From: Taeniopygia guttata
Lineage: Eukaryota > Chordata > Aves > Passeriformes > Estrildidae
Length of the DNA stretch: 64,000 nucleotides
Assembly (NCBI RefSeq): GCF_048771995.1
Contig: NC_133063.1
Location: 59,803,310-59,867,309, forward strand
Direction: 5' to 3'
The notes under the pieces are model-generated. The model made no database searches. It was not told the DNA's origin and saw nothing but the letters and a program-made list of their open reading frames with translations. Below are positions 10,420 to 22,400 of the stretch, piece after piece; the first letter of the stretch is position 1, and every line of letters begins with the position of its first letter. The translations under genes were made by a program, and so were the position numbers.

Positions 10420-12252
10420 CTTCATGGCTGGTGCCATGAAGGCTTTGGCTTTTTTAGCAATGGATTGCACTTCACTGACTGTAGCCTGTTAGGGAGAGAT
10501 GGGATCCACTTGTCTAAAAAGGGAGAGAAAATCACTGGCAGCAGACTGGCCAATTTGGTTAGATGAGCTTTACACTGAATGGCTTGTGGGGTCCAAAGTG
10601 GCAATGCTCCTGCCTTTGCTTTTTCCTGGAGAGTAGGCCATGCCAACCAGTGCTATCTTGGCCTCCTCTCAAGATGAGAATCATAGGGCTATCCACATCA
10701 AGGGTGTGTATTGCTGTGGGGAATCCTGTTACCTCTCTTCTAAGGAACCTGGATGCCAGATTACCTTCCTGATGTGTCTGTACACAAATGCAGACAGCAT
10801 GGGGAATAAGCAAGATCTAGAAATCTCTGGGCATGTCCCAGTGTAGGGCCATTATATCATTATTGCATTTACAGAGATATGGTGGGATAGCTCATGTGAC
10901 TGGAATGTTGCTTAGATGCCTGTGTACTTTTTAGAAAGGAGAGGTCAGCAAGATAAGGTAGTGGAGTTGTTCTTTGTGAGAGAGAGAAACTGGAATGTAT
11001 TGAGTTCAACTCAGGGACATACAAACTATTTGAGAGCTTAAGAATAAGATTTAAGGGACAGGCTAAAATGGATGACACAAGTATTATCAGCAGCAAAATG
11101 AAGATTGGGAAAATGTGGAGGCACTGCTGAATCAGATGGGTGTCCTGGTGCTGGAAGACACACAGAAGGCAGAACTACTGAATGCCTTCATTGTCTCAGT
11201 CTTTACTGGTGAGGCCGGCCCTGAGGAGTCCCAGGCCTCAGAGGCAGAAGAAGAAGGCTACAGAAAGGAAACTTCACCCTGGTCACAGAGGGCTGGGTTA
11301 GAGATCAGCTAGAGAAACTTAACACCCATAAATCCATGGGTGTCGCTGTCGAGGCAGGACGGGAATGAAGAGACTCTGATCAGAAGGCTGCTGAGAGTAA
11401 AACTCTGGTTTTATTCAAAATACCCTGCTCTTTTATAGAGCTTCGTGAGGACCAACTCCATTGGTCCTGAAGTGAAAACAAGCCACACCATTGGTGCAAA
11501 GTGCTTGACGCACAGTGATAGAACTTGACTATAAACAATGTGAATAACAAGAAAGATAAAGAATTATTTACATTCTTTTCCAGCTCTTTCCCAGGCTTCT
11601 GCCTGGCTAGAAACTCTCCATTTCTCTCTTTGACAGAATCTGAGACCTACACATGGGCTCTGATGGGATCAGCACCATCAGGGAGCTGGCAGATGTTGAT
11701 AAGCCAACCTCCATTATCAGTGCAAAAGCATGGAGAACAGGAGAGGAGCCTGATGGCTGGAGGAAAGTCAACATTACTGCCATCTCCAAAAAGGACAAGA
11801 AGGAGGACCTGGGAAGATACATCCTGTCAGCCTCACCTCCATACCTGAAAAGGGAATGGAACAGCCCATTCAGGAGATCATGCCCAGGCATGTAGAGGTC
11901 ATATGGTCATTGGGAGTAGTCTTAACTTAATATCTTAAAGGTGGATGTCAAGGGGATGGTGCCAGACTCTTTTCAGTGGTGCCTAGAGACAGGAGTAGAA
12001 GTAATGGCCATAAACTAAAACACAAGAAGTTCCACCTTCCACAAGAAGTTGAGGAACTTCTTTTACATTGAGTGTGGCAGAGCACTGGAACAGGCTGCCC
12101 AGGGATGTCATGGATTCTCCTCCTCTGGACGCACACAAAACTCACTTGGATGAGCTCTTTTGTAACCTGCTCCAGGTGATCCTGTCTTGTGCAGAGTTTG
12201 GGTTCAACTGGATGATATCCAGAGCTCTCACGATTCTGTGGTTCTGTGAACT
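10420..12252 (+). mobile_element. CR1 LINE retrotransposon, degraded and internally deleted
   Basis: Successive pieces follow CR1 order on the plus strand. Near 10,496 a frame gives RDGIHLSKKGEKI, which matches the end of the CR1 ORF1 esterase-like domain with its D-x-x-H motif. Near 10,770 the start of ORF2 reads LYTNADSMGNKQ, and near 10,870 FTEIWWD marks the endonuclease. The stretch at 11,115-11,330 (LLNQMGVLV...LLNAF) is the linker, and after 11,658 SDGISTIRELADV is the run into the reverse transcriptase. The reverse-transcriptase core is missing after about 11,900, where the sequence jumps to the CR1 3' end, which finishes with ATTCTGTG-type repeats near 12,232-12,250. Stops and frameshifts make it inactive. 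A solo LTR interrupts it at 11,341. Confidence 0.85.
11341..11651 (-). mobile_element. Solo LTR, 311 bp, inserted in the CR1 copy
   Basis: The insert begins TGTCGC and ends CTACA (TG...CA ends) and is flanked by a perfect 6-bp direct repeat CATGGG (11,335-11,340 and 11,652-11,657). Removing it restores the CR1 frame KSMG-SDGI across the junction. On the minus strand it carries a TATA box (CTCTATAAAAG near 11,440) and, about 30 bp on, AATAAA near 11,411, the compact layout of an avian retroviral LTR. No internal retroviral sequence remains, so it is a recombinational solo LTR. Its family was not identified. Confidence 0.9.
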
Positions 12253-13217
12253 GTTTTGACAATTCTATTCTACCAGAAAGACGTCAGTAGTTTTGAGGGA
12301 AAAAAAAAGAAGTACTGGATTTTCTAGTTAGATATACTTTTCAGTAAAAGAATAACAAGAATTTGATTTGTTTAGCTTACCATTTAGCAAAAAAAAAAAA
12401 AAACCCAAAACAACAACAAAAAAAAACACAACAAAAAAACCAGAATGTAATTAAATAAAATATAGTTCAAGGTAATCTATTTTTTTCACAAACTTTTGAG
12501 GGTTGCCCCTTCTCTTTCAGATATAAATTACTCAGGAGATACACCTCCAGAAGACTTCTGCAAATTGCTTTACTTTTAGACTTTTCAGGCACAGTAGTAC
12601 ATTGTTTCTAGTACTGGTCCCAAGAGATCATGCTAAGATCCTTGATTTTTCTGCAGGGCAACATATGTACATGTGCCCTTGTGTTTTTGTTAGTTCTTTG
12701 TTCAAATACATGGCTATTTATTTTTTAAGATCTAATAATACCTTTTTTATTAATATTGCAGATCCCACTTGGAAATCAATTCCCTAACTAATGGGATGTG
12801 ATACATTGTGAACTTTTAAGAAAATTTTCTGGTTCTGGTCTAGAAAAATCTATTGTATGAGTTGTTTTGAAAAATAAATATATAATAACAAATCTATGTT
12901 CTCTCCCATGAAGAGATTAAAGTGCAGGTGTTACACTGATCAACTTTTAAACAGTGTTCAAAGATGGGAAGAAAACCTTGTATTTGGCATTATGTTTTGA
13001 CATGTAGAAGGTTGCTTTTGTTAAGTTTATGGTCTTTGTTCAGGTAGAAATTTACATATCTATATCTATATCTATCTATCTATATGTATGTATATATATG
13101 CAAATAAATTATTTTGCTTTTTTCAGCACCTACAATTGCTACTCCACTAGTTTTTCCATACTGTTTTGATTCTGTTTTTTCAACTTCCACTTGCAAAAAC
13201 TAAAATGAAGAAATGAC
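12253..13217. other. Intergenic, AT-rich with simple repeats
   Basis: A-rich runs with interspersed C lie at 12,390-12,440, and a TATC/TATA microsatellite lies at about 13,056-13,099. No gene was found. Confidence 0.6.
13056..13099 (+). repeat. TATC/TATG/TA microsatellite
   Basis: Runs of TATC, then TATG, then TA units in about 44 bp. Confidence 0.85.
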
Positions 13218-13613
13218 ATGCAGGCTGGGTTGAAAAAGTTGAGGCTCTTCAGCCTGCAAAAGAGAAGATTGTGTAGATGTCATAGCAGCCTTCCAGAATC
13301 TGAAGGAGGGCTACAGGGAAGCTGGAGAGGGTCTCTTCACTAGAAACTGCATTGATGTGACAAAGAAGAATGGCTTCAAACTGAAAGAGGGGAAATTTAG
13401 AAAGGAAATCCTTACAAATCATGAAATTATGAAAAAAAATACTCACTGCAAGAGTGCTGAGGCACTGGAACAGGCTGCCCAAAGAAGTTGTGGATGAACC
13501 CCTGTCAGTGTTCAAGGCAGGTTTGGAACATGGCTTCATGCAACCTGGCCTAATGGAAGATGTCTAGATCATCTTTAAGGCCACTTCCAAACAAAACAAT
13601 TCTATGATTCTAT
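13218..13613 (+). mobile_element. CR1 LINE 3' fragment
   Basis: This is the 3'-terminal part of a CR1 element in plus orientation: the sequence around GAAGGAGGGCTACAGGGAAGC, the highly conserved CACTGGAACAGGCTGCCCA segment near 13,465, and a terminal ATTCTATGATTCTAT repeat at about 13,600. It is 5'-truncated, as most CR1 copies are. It ends only about 130 bp upstream of the GOLM1 CpG island. Confidence 0.9.
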
Positions 13614-13739
13614 CTAGACTGTGGAAACTCCAGCTGAGTTAATGACAACCATGGAATAATCAGGTTGGCTAACTTCTTTTAAAATGAAGAAAATACCGGC
13701 ATCATCCATTTGGCTGTCAAAAATAGGTATTGAAAGAGC

Positions 13740-14450
13740 CTTCCTGAGTTTTCTGTCGCTCCGTCTCTGATTTCGGACACTCAGCTTAGCCTGCGTGCCG
13801 CTTTCCAGAAAATGAAGCGCCTGTGGTCAAGACAGGAAATCTGTGAGCGGGCAGAAGCGCTGGCGAAGGAAGGGCTCTGCCGGAGCCACTCGAGCGCAGG
13901 GGCACAGGCCGGTACACACACAGCGCAGGGCCGCCGGCGGGCAGCGATGGGCTGGGTGGGGCGGGGTGGGATCTTCTTGCGCCCGCCCTGCCCGCCTCCT
14001 GCCACCGCTGTTCTTGCCGCGGGCCAAGGGGGCCAAGGGAGGCGACGCGGCGTCCCTCGCCCTTCTGCTCGGGGGCTGCAGCCGGCGGCACGCTGAGGTG
14101 AGGCCGCCGGGCGGGGCGCGACGGTCGCCAGGCCGCGACCCTGCCGGCTGTGCCCCGCCGGGCCGGGCCGGGCTGGGCTGGGCTCGGCCGGCGGCGGTGG
14201 GGGACGAGCGGCAGCCCCGGCCCGGGGCGTGCGGGCGGCAGCCGGCCGTGAGGCCGTGGGGCGGCGAGGAGCGGCGAGGGGCGGCAGCCGGCCGCAGCGC
14301 GGTGAGGGGCGGCGAGGGGCGGCAGCCGGCCGCGGCGCGGTGAGGGGCGGCCCCGCGGGCTCCGTGCCGCGGGCACTTCCCGCTCGCTGCCGGCAGCGCT
14401 CGCAGAGGTACCGCGGCTTAGCTGGCGTGCTTGCCGGACGCTGACAGCGT
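13740..14450 (+). promoter_or_regulatory. GOLM1: CpG-island promoter with the 5' UTR exon of GOLM1
   Basis: The base composition switches abruptly from AT-rich to very GC- and CpG-rich, with GGGCGG Sp1-type boxes (for example near 13,957 and 14,109) and no TATA box, as in a housekeeping-type promoter. Nothing else upstream could supply the first exon needed by the GOLM1 exon that starts at 19,267 with an acceptor. The best donor consensus is GAG|GTGAGG at 14,097/14,098; two further GCG|GTGAGG sites occur at about 14,300 and 14,338 within a tandem duplication. The exact start site and donor need transcript data. Long frames here (196 codons on minus, 166 on plus) are composition artefacts. Confidence 0.75.
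14274..14350 (+). repeat. 38-bp tandem duplication inside the CpG island
   Basis: Two copies of a 38-bp GC-rich unit (starting at 14,274 and 14,312) differ at about one base. Each contains a GGCAGCCGGCCG core and a GCG|GTGAGG donor-like site. A third copy of the core lies at about 14,234. Confidence 0.8.
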
Positions 14451-14539
14451 TTTCTTCTTTCTTTAGTTAGCCTTCCCTCTTAAGGGTCTTGAGCCGGAAA
14501 CATTTGAATAATCGCAGCGGAGGTAGAAGTAATAATATT

Positions 14540-14760
14540 AGAAATCAGTGCAGGTGTGAGATACCTCCTCCCGGCTACCTTTCCCGGGGAGGGCCGGACG
14601 AGGTGGCCTTCCGTGGTCTGTCGCGGCCGGGGCGGCACCTGAGGTTGTTGAGCCTCCTCCTCCCTCCCGAGCTAGCCCTGGCAGCCTGCTCCCTGCTGCT
14701 GCTCCCCGCGGCAGGGCTGCGGGGGCCTTACCGCTGCTCAGGGGTCTGACTGACGGCTTT
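14540..14760. other. Second GC-rich block downstream of the CpG island
   Basis: A smaller GC-rich patch follows about 100 bp of mixed composition after the main island. It may be the shore of the island or hold an alternative first exon. The 86-codon frame here has no recognisable product. Confidence 0.4.
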
Positions 14761-17700
14761 TGAAAAGTTCCTGCCTCCAGAGGCCTTCCCGCCTCTGCCT
14801 GGAAAAGTGTTACCCCCACCTCTTCAGAAATTTTGGTTCCTATGTTGGGTGCACAGTGGGCATTGTGTTTATCACCTGCACGGGGAAAGTTTGCCTTATT
14901 TTACTCATTGATTCCCCTGTCAGCATGAAGATAGAAAGAGTTGATCAGGCTTTTAGAAAATCTTGTTCTTGAATTGACTTTTTTTGAATGGCCTTCCATC
15001 TTACATCTTAAGAGCACTTTGCTTTTAGAGAACTTTTTATATAATTGAAATTTTTTTTCACTCCTCGTGGAAGGTCTGCATGTTTTGCAGTCAAACCATA
15101 TGTGTAGTTCAGTAGTGGTAGGGAAATGGTAGCAATTTACTGAGTTTTTCATCACATATCTAAACATATTGTACTCTTTCGTAATCTTCATTTATGATAA
15201 GTGGGTGCCCTATTAATTGTGAACTTAAGCTAGTTCATGTTGTATGGGAAAAATACCAGCAACAAAATATATGCATAAAAATAAGCAAGTAGTTTGACTA
15301 ACTCTTGAGGTAGTTCAGGTGTATAAGCTTGCTTGTTTAATTTTGTTTTCATACACATTATTTTCAGTGGTAATACTATTATCTGAAAGTACACCTAGGC
15401 AACATGTCCAGGTATTCTAGAACATTTTATCAAGTTATTTTTAGTTAGCCAGCTTCTGTCAGAATTCTGTTGGAATAGATAACTATTTTAAACCTTTAGC
15501 TTCTGTTTTGCCCCATACCTGTCTCGGGATTCTCTTTAATCAGATAAAGGGCATTAAGGGTATTTCGTTATTAGCTTCTTGTAAAGTAGTCATTTGAAAG
15601 ATGAGAGACTTCTTGAGCTGAAATACGATTAGTGAACAAGTTGTAACAGTGACCGTATCCTTGGACAGATAGTGCATTTTCAGGATTTTCATAGTTTTCT
15701 GATCTGTTACTTCTATTTTAAAATGCGTTAGAAAAGGAAGACCTGACACCTGAATTGACTGTCAAATGGTTATTCCTGAGCAGGATAAGAGTGGAGTTGC
15801 TGAATGTGTTGTGGTAAAAATGCCCTTCCCTTCCTGTAAAAAGTGTAGCTTGATAATTTTGGTGAATAGTGACTCTGTGACATTCATCCAAAGTATAGAA
15901 ATTTGAGTAGCAGCTGTTGCTGAATGTTTCAGAGTGTTTTTTTCTTTTATTTTTTTCCTGCAGTTTGTAGATCCCTGTGAAAGGCATGTAGGAAGTTTGT
16001 GGTCAGCAAGCTTGAGTTCAGTGCACAAACTTTAAATCTCCAATGGAAAAATGTTTGTTTGACTTTTTTTGACTTGCAAATTTGAAAGGAAAAACCACCC
16101 TCAGACCGTGTTGCTGCAGAGGATGATATGAAATCTGTATGCTCTGTTTTGAGACAGTGTACAGTTCCTTGAGCCCTGTGTACAGTCTGTGCAGGCAGAA
16201 AGCATAAAAGTTGCTGGTGGCTATAGCTGGTTCTCACCATGGGGCTGTGAATAGTGGTACTTGTAAGTAAGATCCTGCTGTCAGTAAGAACCAGCTGGAT
16301 TTATCTTTCAAAGATAATCACTACTGTGTATTAACCATTTATAAAATGAAAACTGAAAGGTTTTGACTCCTTTTTTTCTGCACTCCATTTCCACCCACCC
16401 AAAAAATCTTTATTTTTGGAAGACCAGGCACAGAAATGTTTGCTCTCTGATTCACTATTTTAAGAATTACTTATTTTTCCAATTTCATTTAATTATTTTT
16501 TAAAATAAAACTCAAGTTCTAGTACCTTTTGGCATTTGATTTAGTTTGATTTAGTTTTATCTGGGTATACCTAACTAACTTGTCAATGGAGGTAGTTTTG
16601 ATTAACTTGCTTGGTTAATACAATATGCTTTAATTCAAGCAATCAGACATAGGAATTGAATTACAGTATCTGAAAAAAAACCCAGTGATTTCCTTCAGAA
16701 GCTCACTGGGAGGTTGGAAAAGAATTTGCAATAGGTGGGGAGAGCACCACTGTGGTAGGGTCTCCCTTGACGGAGGAGGTCTCCCCATTCTGGTCCAGTC
16801 TGGCTGGGATGGGATTGTGTGACCTCCGTGCTGTGCATTAGCCCTTAGGTCCTTGTTGAGGCTTTTTATTTTTCCTTTTTATGTCTCTTATCTCTGGTTT
16901 ATGCAGAGGTTTTAGTAAGGCTTTGTACTTTCTCAGAGTTGCAAGCACTCAGACCTCCAAGGAGCTGTGCCTTCACTTTTCAGTGGCTGCTTCAGCTGTG
17001 GTCTGTCTTTAGATGCTGCTCTGGCTTATACTGGCTTTGTACCATGCAGTGGCTGGGTGATGGAGGAGGTGGCTGGTAGGCAGGTATGCTGGCAAGGGAT
17101 AAGGGAACATTTTTCCTACACTGTCTGCTGTGTGTCTATTGAATTTTTCACCTTTTCTAGTTATTTCTGCTCTTACAGAAGTACACAGAGCTGAATCCTG
17201 TGAGCAGAGAGACTTGACTTTCTTTCTGGGAGTCTGAAATGCACCATTTTGTTTTGTCTTTACACCTAGTGTATTGGTCATGAGGTTTGGTTGGCAACGT
17301 TGTTGCTTATCTGTAGTGGAAGATTGCTGGATACCAGATATCCTACTTCAGCTGAGTACAGTAAAAAGAAAGAATTGCTTACTATGGGAGGTAAAAGTAT
17401 GCTGTATGTTAATTTGCTTGAGTATCTCAGAGTCTAAAACATCTTCTCAATGAAGCACCACTAGGCTGGAAATACAGAAGGATGAAATCTTCTATTCAGA
17501 AGCCAGGAATTTTACGAATATGCTTATTTTAATGTCTGCCATGGAGATGGTTGAATTTCATCTTCAGTAAAATTACTTCTTACCCATAAAATCAGAAACT
17601 TATTTTCAATCTAACTCAAATAACTGTGCCAGACCAGATATTTCCTAGAAAACAGCACGTGCAAACAGATTTTCATGTAAATGTACTTATTGAGCTGATT

Positions 17701-19266
17701 TGCTTATCTCTCCTCCAAAATGCATGAGTATGCATATCCATGGCAGCAAGTTAAACAGTTTTTGTTTTTTAAACTAATGAGAGAGGTAATATCAATATTG
17801 CAACTCAGGTAAAGTTTTGGGTCTGCAGTACATGAATGGAAGATCCTTCTGTGTCTTTCATGCCTTTCCTCTTCCTTTTGCTTTTCCTTCTGTTCAGTAT
17901 AAAAATATATTGCTAATTATATGAATGATTTAAGGGTAAACATCTATCTTGACTGCAGAGAGGGAATTTTGCAGAGAATGCATGTGGACACTTGAGGTAT
18001 AGGTGAGCTGTTGAAGGACTTAAGTGCTGGACATACAGTAGAATTTGTATTTCTGGTACCTGCGAAGTGTTGGCATCACATTCTTCCCCTGTGTTTACAG
18101 TGTATGTTCACATGTAAGTCCTTTGAGTTGCTACCATTTATTAATTTTTAAAACATTGCCACCTGTGCATTGCAACAGTAGGGAAGAGGTTGCTTTGGTC
18201 AAAAGCATGTTCCTTGAGAGCTTGTAAAATACATTACTAGTAAAGGTACCCATTTGAGATTTAACTAGTGTCTTGTGATGCGTGTATATTTGCTGTCTAC
18301 CTGGCCTTCTGTGCTTATTTTTGCTGTCTTTTGTCTGCAGGAGTGCAGAAAGAAAAAAAGTTAATCTCAGTTTACAAGGGAGCAATCTTCTACAAACTGC
18401 AGCCAAGATTCCCTGGAGTTTGAGGATTCATGAAGCTAGGTGCCATTAGGCTTATTAAGACCAGATTTCACCACATCATAAAATCAGTGTAGCCTATTTC
18501 AAAGAGAGTTGCAACTATCCTTTGCGCTGCCTATCTTTTAAGATGGTCTGTTTCACAGAAATAACACAAATCTCAATAACAACTGGTAGTATTCCTGGTA
18601 CTGCTAATTCATTATTTATTTTTTTGTAGGAGAAGATAAAGCAGCTGAGGATCAAAATGGAGAACACCTAATGCAATGTAGCATTGAAATCAATTAAGTG
18701 TCTGCTCATGTTTGTATTAATTGTTATTTTTAGATTCTCCTTTAAATAATTTGGCTCAGTCTTATTTACATATTTATTTACAAGCCTGGGAACAAGAAGT
18801 TAGAATAGTGGTATCAGATGGAATAAGTTGAAACTGTCCAATTTTAGAAAGCAAAGTGTAAATTAGTCCTCAAACAGCAAGACTAAATTAATTTTCTTAG
18901 TAAATTCATTAAAAAGCAATCTATTCTCTAGCCCAGTGTTGTCTGTGTAGATTTTTGGGTAGATGTATGGTAAAAGGATGGCTGGTTTGGTTTATTGCAA
19001 ATTTTCATTATATTGTTAGGAGAATTCAAGACATCCCCCTCAAGAGCATGAAGCTTTATGTACAAGCTAATAGTGTGCGATGACCTTTCCGTGTCTTTTC
19101 TTTCAGATGGAAATATCTGGACAGGTCAACACTAATAATTTACCTTCCTTGCGGGGTGTAAACCTGTCAGCTCACAGCTGTTGTATTACTGCAAAGAAAG
19201 TTTCATCATGTGTATAAAATAGCTGTAGTTGGGGATGCAGTATAATGTGCCCTTTTTAATTTGCAG
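14761..19266 (+). other. GOLM1: GOLM1 intron 1 (most of it)
   Basis: No coding exon is seen. It ends in the polypyrimidine tract and acceptor TTTTTAATTTGCAG before 19,267. No clear interspersed repeat was recognised. Confidence 0.65.
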
Positions 19267-19440
19267 GTTTCCATACTCGCTGTGGTTCTCCGGATTTGTT
19301 CTTTTCTTGAAATGATAGGACTAGGAAACAGCTGTCGTGGGATAAAGTCTCCACCACTCCTCATGGCTGCACTTACGGCATGCATAATTGTTTTGGGTTT
19401 CAATTACTGGGTTGCAAGTTCTCGCAGCATGGATCTGCAG
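19267..19440 (+). CDS. GOLM1: GOLM1 exon 2: end of 5' UTR and residues 1-43
   Basis: The acceptor is TTTGCAG at 19,266 and the donor CAG|GTAATG after 19,440. The first 45 nt are untranslated; the ATG is at 19,312. The exon encodes the cytosolic tail, the whole membrane span (LLMAALTACIIVLGFNYW) and the first luminal residues to DLQ43, ending in phase 0. Confidence 0.95.
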
Positions 19441-22400
19441 GTAATGTTCCTTTTGCTCTGCATGTCACTTTGTACTTGTGCAATTAGTAAACATAGTTCA
19501 CAAGAAGGATGATTCTTCCTCATGTGGCAAGTCAGGAATTTCAGCTTGTTGTCGGAACTTCCACAGATTTTACAGTCGTTACTTATCAGTAGTGGGGGAA
19601 TAGGATGAATGCCTATTTGTACATGAGAGGAACCCAAAACTTGAACGCACCTGCATGTGTGACACTTGTTACTTCTGCTCTCACCAAGTGTTCAGGTATC
19701 TTGTGCTGTTTCATATTAAAGATGTGACAAATGCCATCTTCTGTTTTTTGTCTCCTCTCAACCTCCCAAATACCACCAACTTCCTTGCCATCATGGCAGT
19801 ACTCAAAGCAGAAAAGGCCTTGGCTTTTGCAAGCCCTACTCAGCAATAACAAAATCATCTTTGTTACCAACCCTGTGTTCATCACAAATCCAAAACAGTG
19901 CTCCATATCAGTAACTGTGAAGAAAATTAATTCTATCCCAGTCAAAACTAGCAGACTAATATTCCTAGATTTGTCTTTGTACATGACCTATAACATTGTA
20001 TGCATAAGATACAAAGAAATCTGGGTTGTTCAGAAACAAAATCTGAATTTGTGTTTCTTAGTGACCTTTCTGAAGAAGGACATGCAAATCACATGTTATA
20101 ATTACCTTATCTGATGATAATGATATTTTTCTGATGATAATTATATTTTTGTGGCCGTTGAGCTTGGATTTTAATCCTTTCTGTACCATTTGTTCTAATG
20201 TAGGGTATGTGAGTCAAGTTTCTGGTTTGTGGCAATCTCTGCAGGACAGTTCTTTTTTTTTTTTACTCTTTTTTCTTTTTTTAAATTTTCTTTTGTTATT
20301 CTTTTAACAAACTGACCTAAAAACTAACATGTTGATTAAACGTGGCTCATGAGAGCTCCTTCCCAGTTTATCTAGTGAATTTGCATGCTCTTCGTAACTG
20401 AGCCAAATTTTCGTACTGAGTGGACAGCTGGAGGAGTGGAATTCCTGTTTTCCCCCAGAACAGGCACTGTTCACACAGGGCACTTTTGTCTGGCTGTGCA
20501 GTAAAGCATATGTCTTATGACCTCTGAGACCCTGGTCATCCCTTGCTTTCCCTTCAGTCAGTGGCTTTAGCATGGTGGCTACCAGTGTGTAGTAACTGTC
20601 AGTACTGCTGAAGTGTTGCTGCACAGCCATGAAGCAGCTGATAGTGAGAAAAATATGCCACCATCCCAGTTTTTCTTGGTCTCAGTAACCTAGAGACACA
20701 AGGTCCTATGCCATCTTATACATTTCTCCTAAAGTTAGCCAGAAAATTACTTCACTTTGGCATGGTCACACACTCTGAATGGATTAAAAGCATAGCTGAA
20801 CATGGATGGAGCTTCTAAAGCGCTCTGTAGACCCATTTGTTTGTTGGCAAGACTTTGCAGCTGTTATAACTGAAATGGAAGGAGTGTTTTTCCTTGCTAT
20901 TCCAGCTAAACTGCAAGTAATTTTCCTGGTTTTTTTTCCCTCTGGCTCCTCTGCCTTTTCTTTCTTTCTGTGGTAGAGAGGCAGGGTAGGTGGGACATGG
21001 CATGCTACCTACTGTGGTGTAAGAAGATTGGGTACATTTTCTTGGAGTCTTGGAAAATGCACAGTTTTTATTATATCTAATTTTTAGTCCAGCTGGAATC
21101 ACCAGATCTTTTTTCATGTGGGTAGATTCTATTGATATCCCCAGCCCCCTGCATGTTTTTGTATTCCTAGTTGCTGCTGAAGAACAATTTTAATCCAAAA
21201 TGTTTAGAAACAATGTCCTGCAAAACTAAATTGGTACTTACAAAAATGAAGTGGGGATGGAGGAGAAAAGAATGTGGAGGAGAAAAGAATGTGGAAGCAT
21301 CAGGCTTGATTCCTTAGCTTATGTCTCTGTCTATGTATGTACAGGATGATGGTGTTGAATTTTCTTCTGACTGTAGCTGCTCTTTGAACAGTCAAGAGGA
21401 ATGATGATTTTCTGTTTATGAATGAATTTTTCTCATGTATGTCTTTGTATAATAGCCATATGTGAATTGTTCATGTAAAAGTTGGGCAGTGTTGTCCTCC
21501 CTCTGTCTTTTCTAGCTCTTCCAGGAAGAGGATTGATTTGAGAGCTGAATTTTCACACTGAGTTAGTTTGGGGTCAACACTGAGAAGCATAGAGCCATCA
21601 GAATGGTTGGGCTAAATTGAAAAAATTGTTTGTCCTTGTATTTCAGAAAGATGGTAGTCTCTAATCTTTTTTATGTTCATGTTTTGGGGTTCTTTTTAAG
21701 CTCGAGTACTGAGCTTTCCATTTTTCTCATCTTTAACAGAAATTTTACAGTCTCTTCTGCACACTCCGGTTAATTTACGTAAAACTAGAGAGGTGTGTGT
21801 ATGTAGGTATGACTAGTATCCCTGGCTGATACAGGACTTTCATGATATCCGCATTGTTAGCGCTGTAAAATTTACTATTCCTTGAATATACTGGGCAAGA
21901 GTCTGGCAAGGGGGAAGCATCTCTGCTTGGTTTGGCTAATCTGCTCTTTCTCAGGGTCGAGTCATGGATCTGGAAGTCAAAGTCCGCAGGGCAGCAGCAG
22001 AGAGGGGTGCTGTGGAGCAAAAAAAGAATGAATTCCAAGGGGAGCTAGAGAAGCAGCAACAGCAGATTGACAAAATCCAGTCCTTGCACAACTTCCAGAT
22101 GGAAAATGCCAACAGAGTACATCAGGAAGAGAAGGTAGGGCTTTTCTGAGCTGTGGTTTTCTGTGAGACTACGGTTTACAAAGACACACTCTGCATTGGG
22201 AAGTGATAATCACATGTTGCAGCTTACAGTCAATGCTGGTGTGGCAAGACATTTTATATTGTGTAATATTGAGTAAATGGACCTTGAATGGACATTTTAG
22301 CACTTGTTTTATAATTTTGAAATACTAGAAGCTGCAAGTTGCAAGTTTATTCAGAACTTCTGAATAAAAACTGTTATCCTCTCTATAAATCATTACTGTA

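Noticed and set aside
11115-11312. 65-codon frame as a gene (LLNQMGVLV...)
   Set aside because: It is part of the degraded CR1 ORF2, not a host gene.
13786-14376. 196-codon minus-strand and 166-codon plus-strand frames in the CpG island
   Set aside because: Their Arg/Pro/Gly/Ala composition simply reflects GC-rich DNA; opposite-strand frames of similar size overlap, and no domain is recognisable.
19261-19311. Upstream extension of the GOLM1 start
   Set aside because: The frame stays open to the acceptor but has no ATG; the family start aligns with 19,312.
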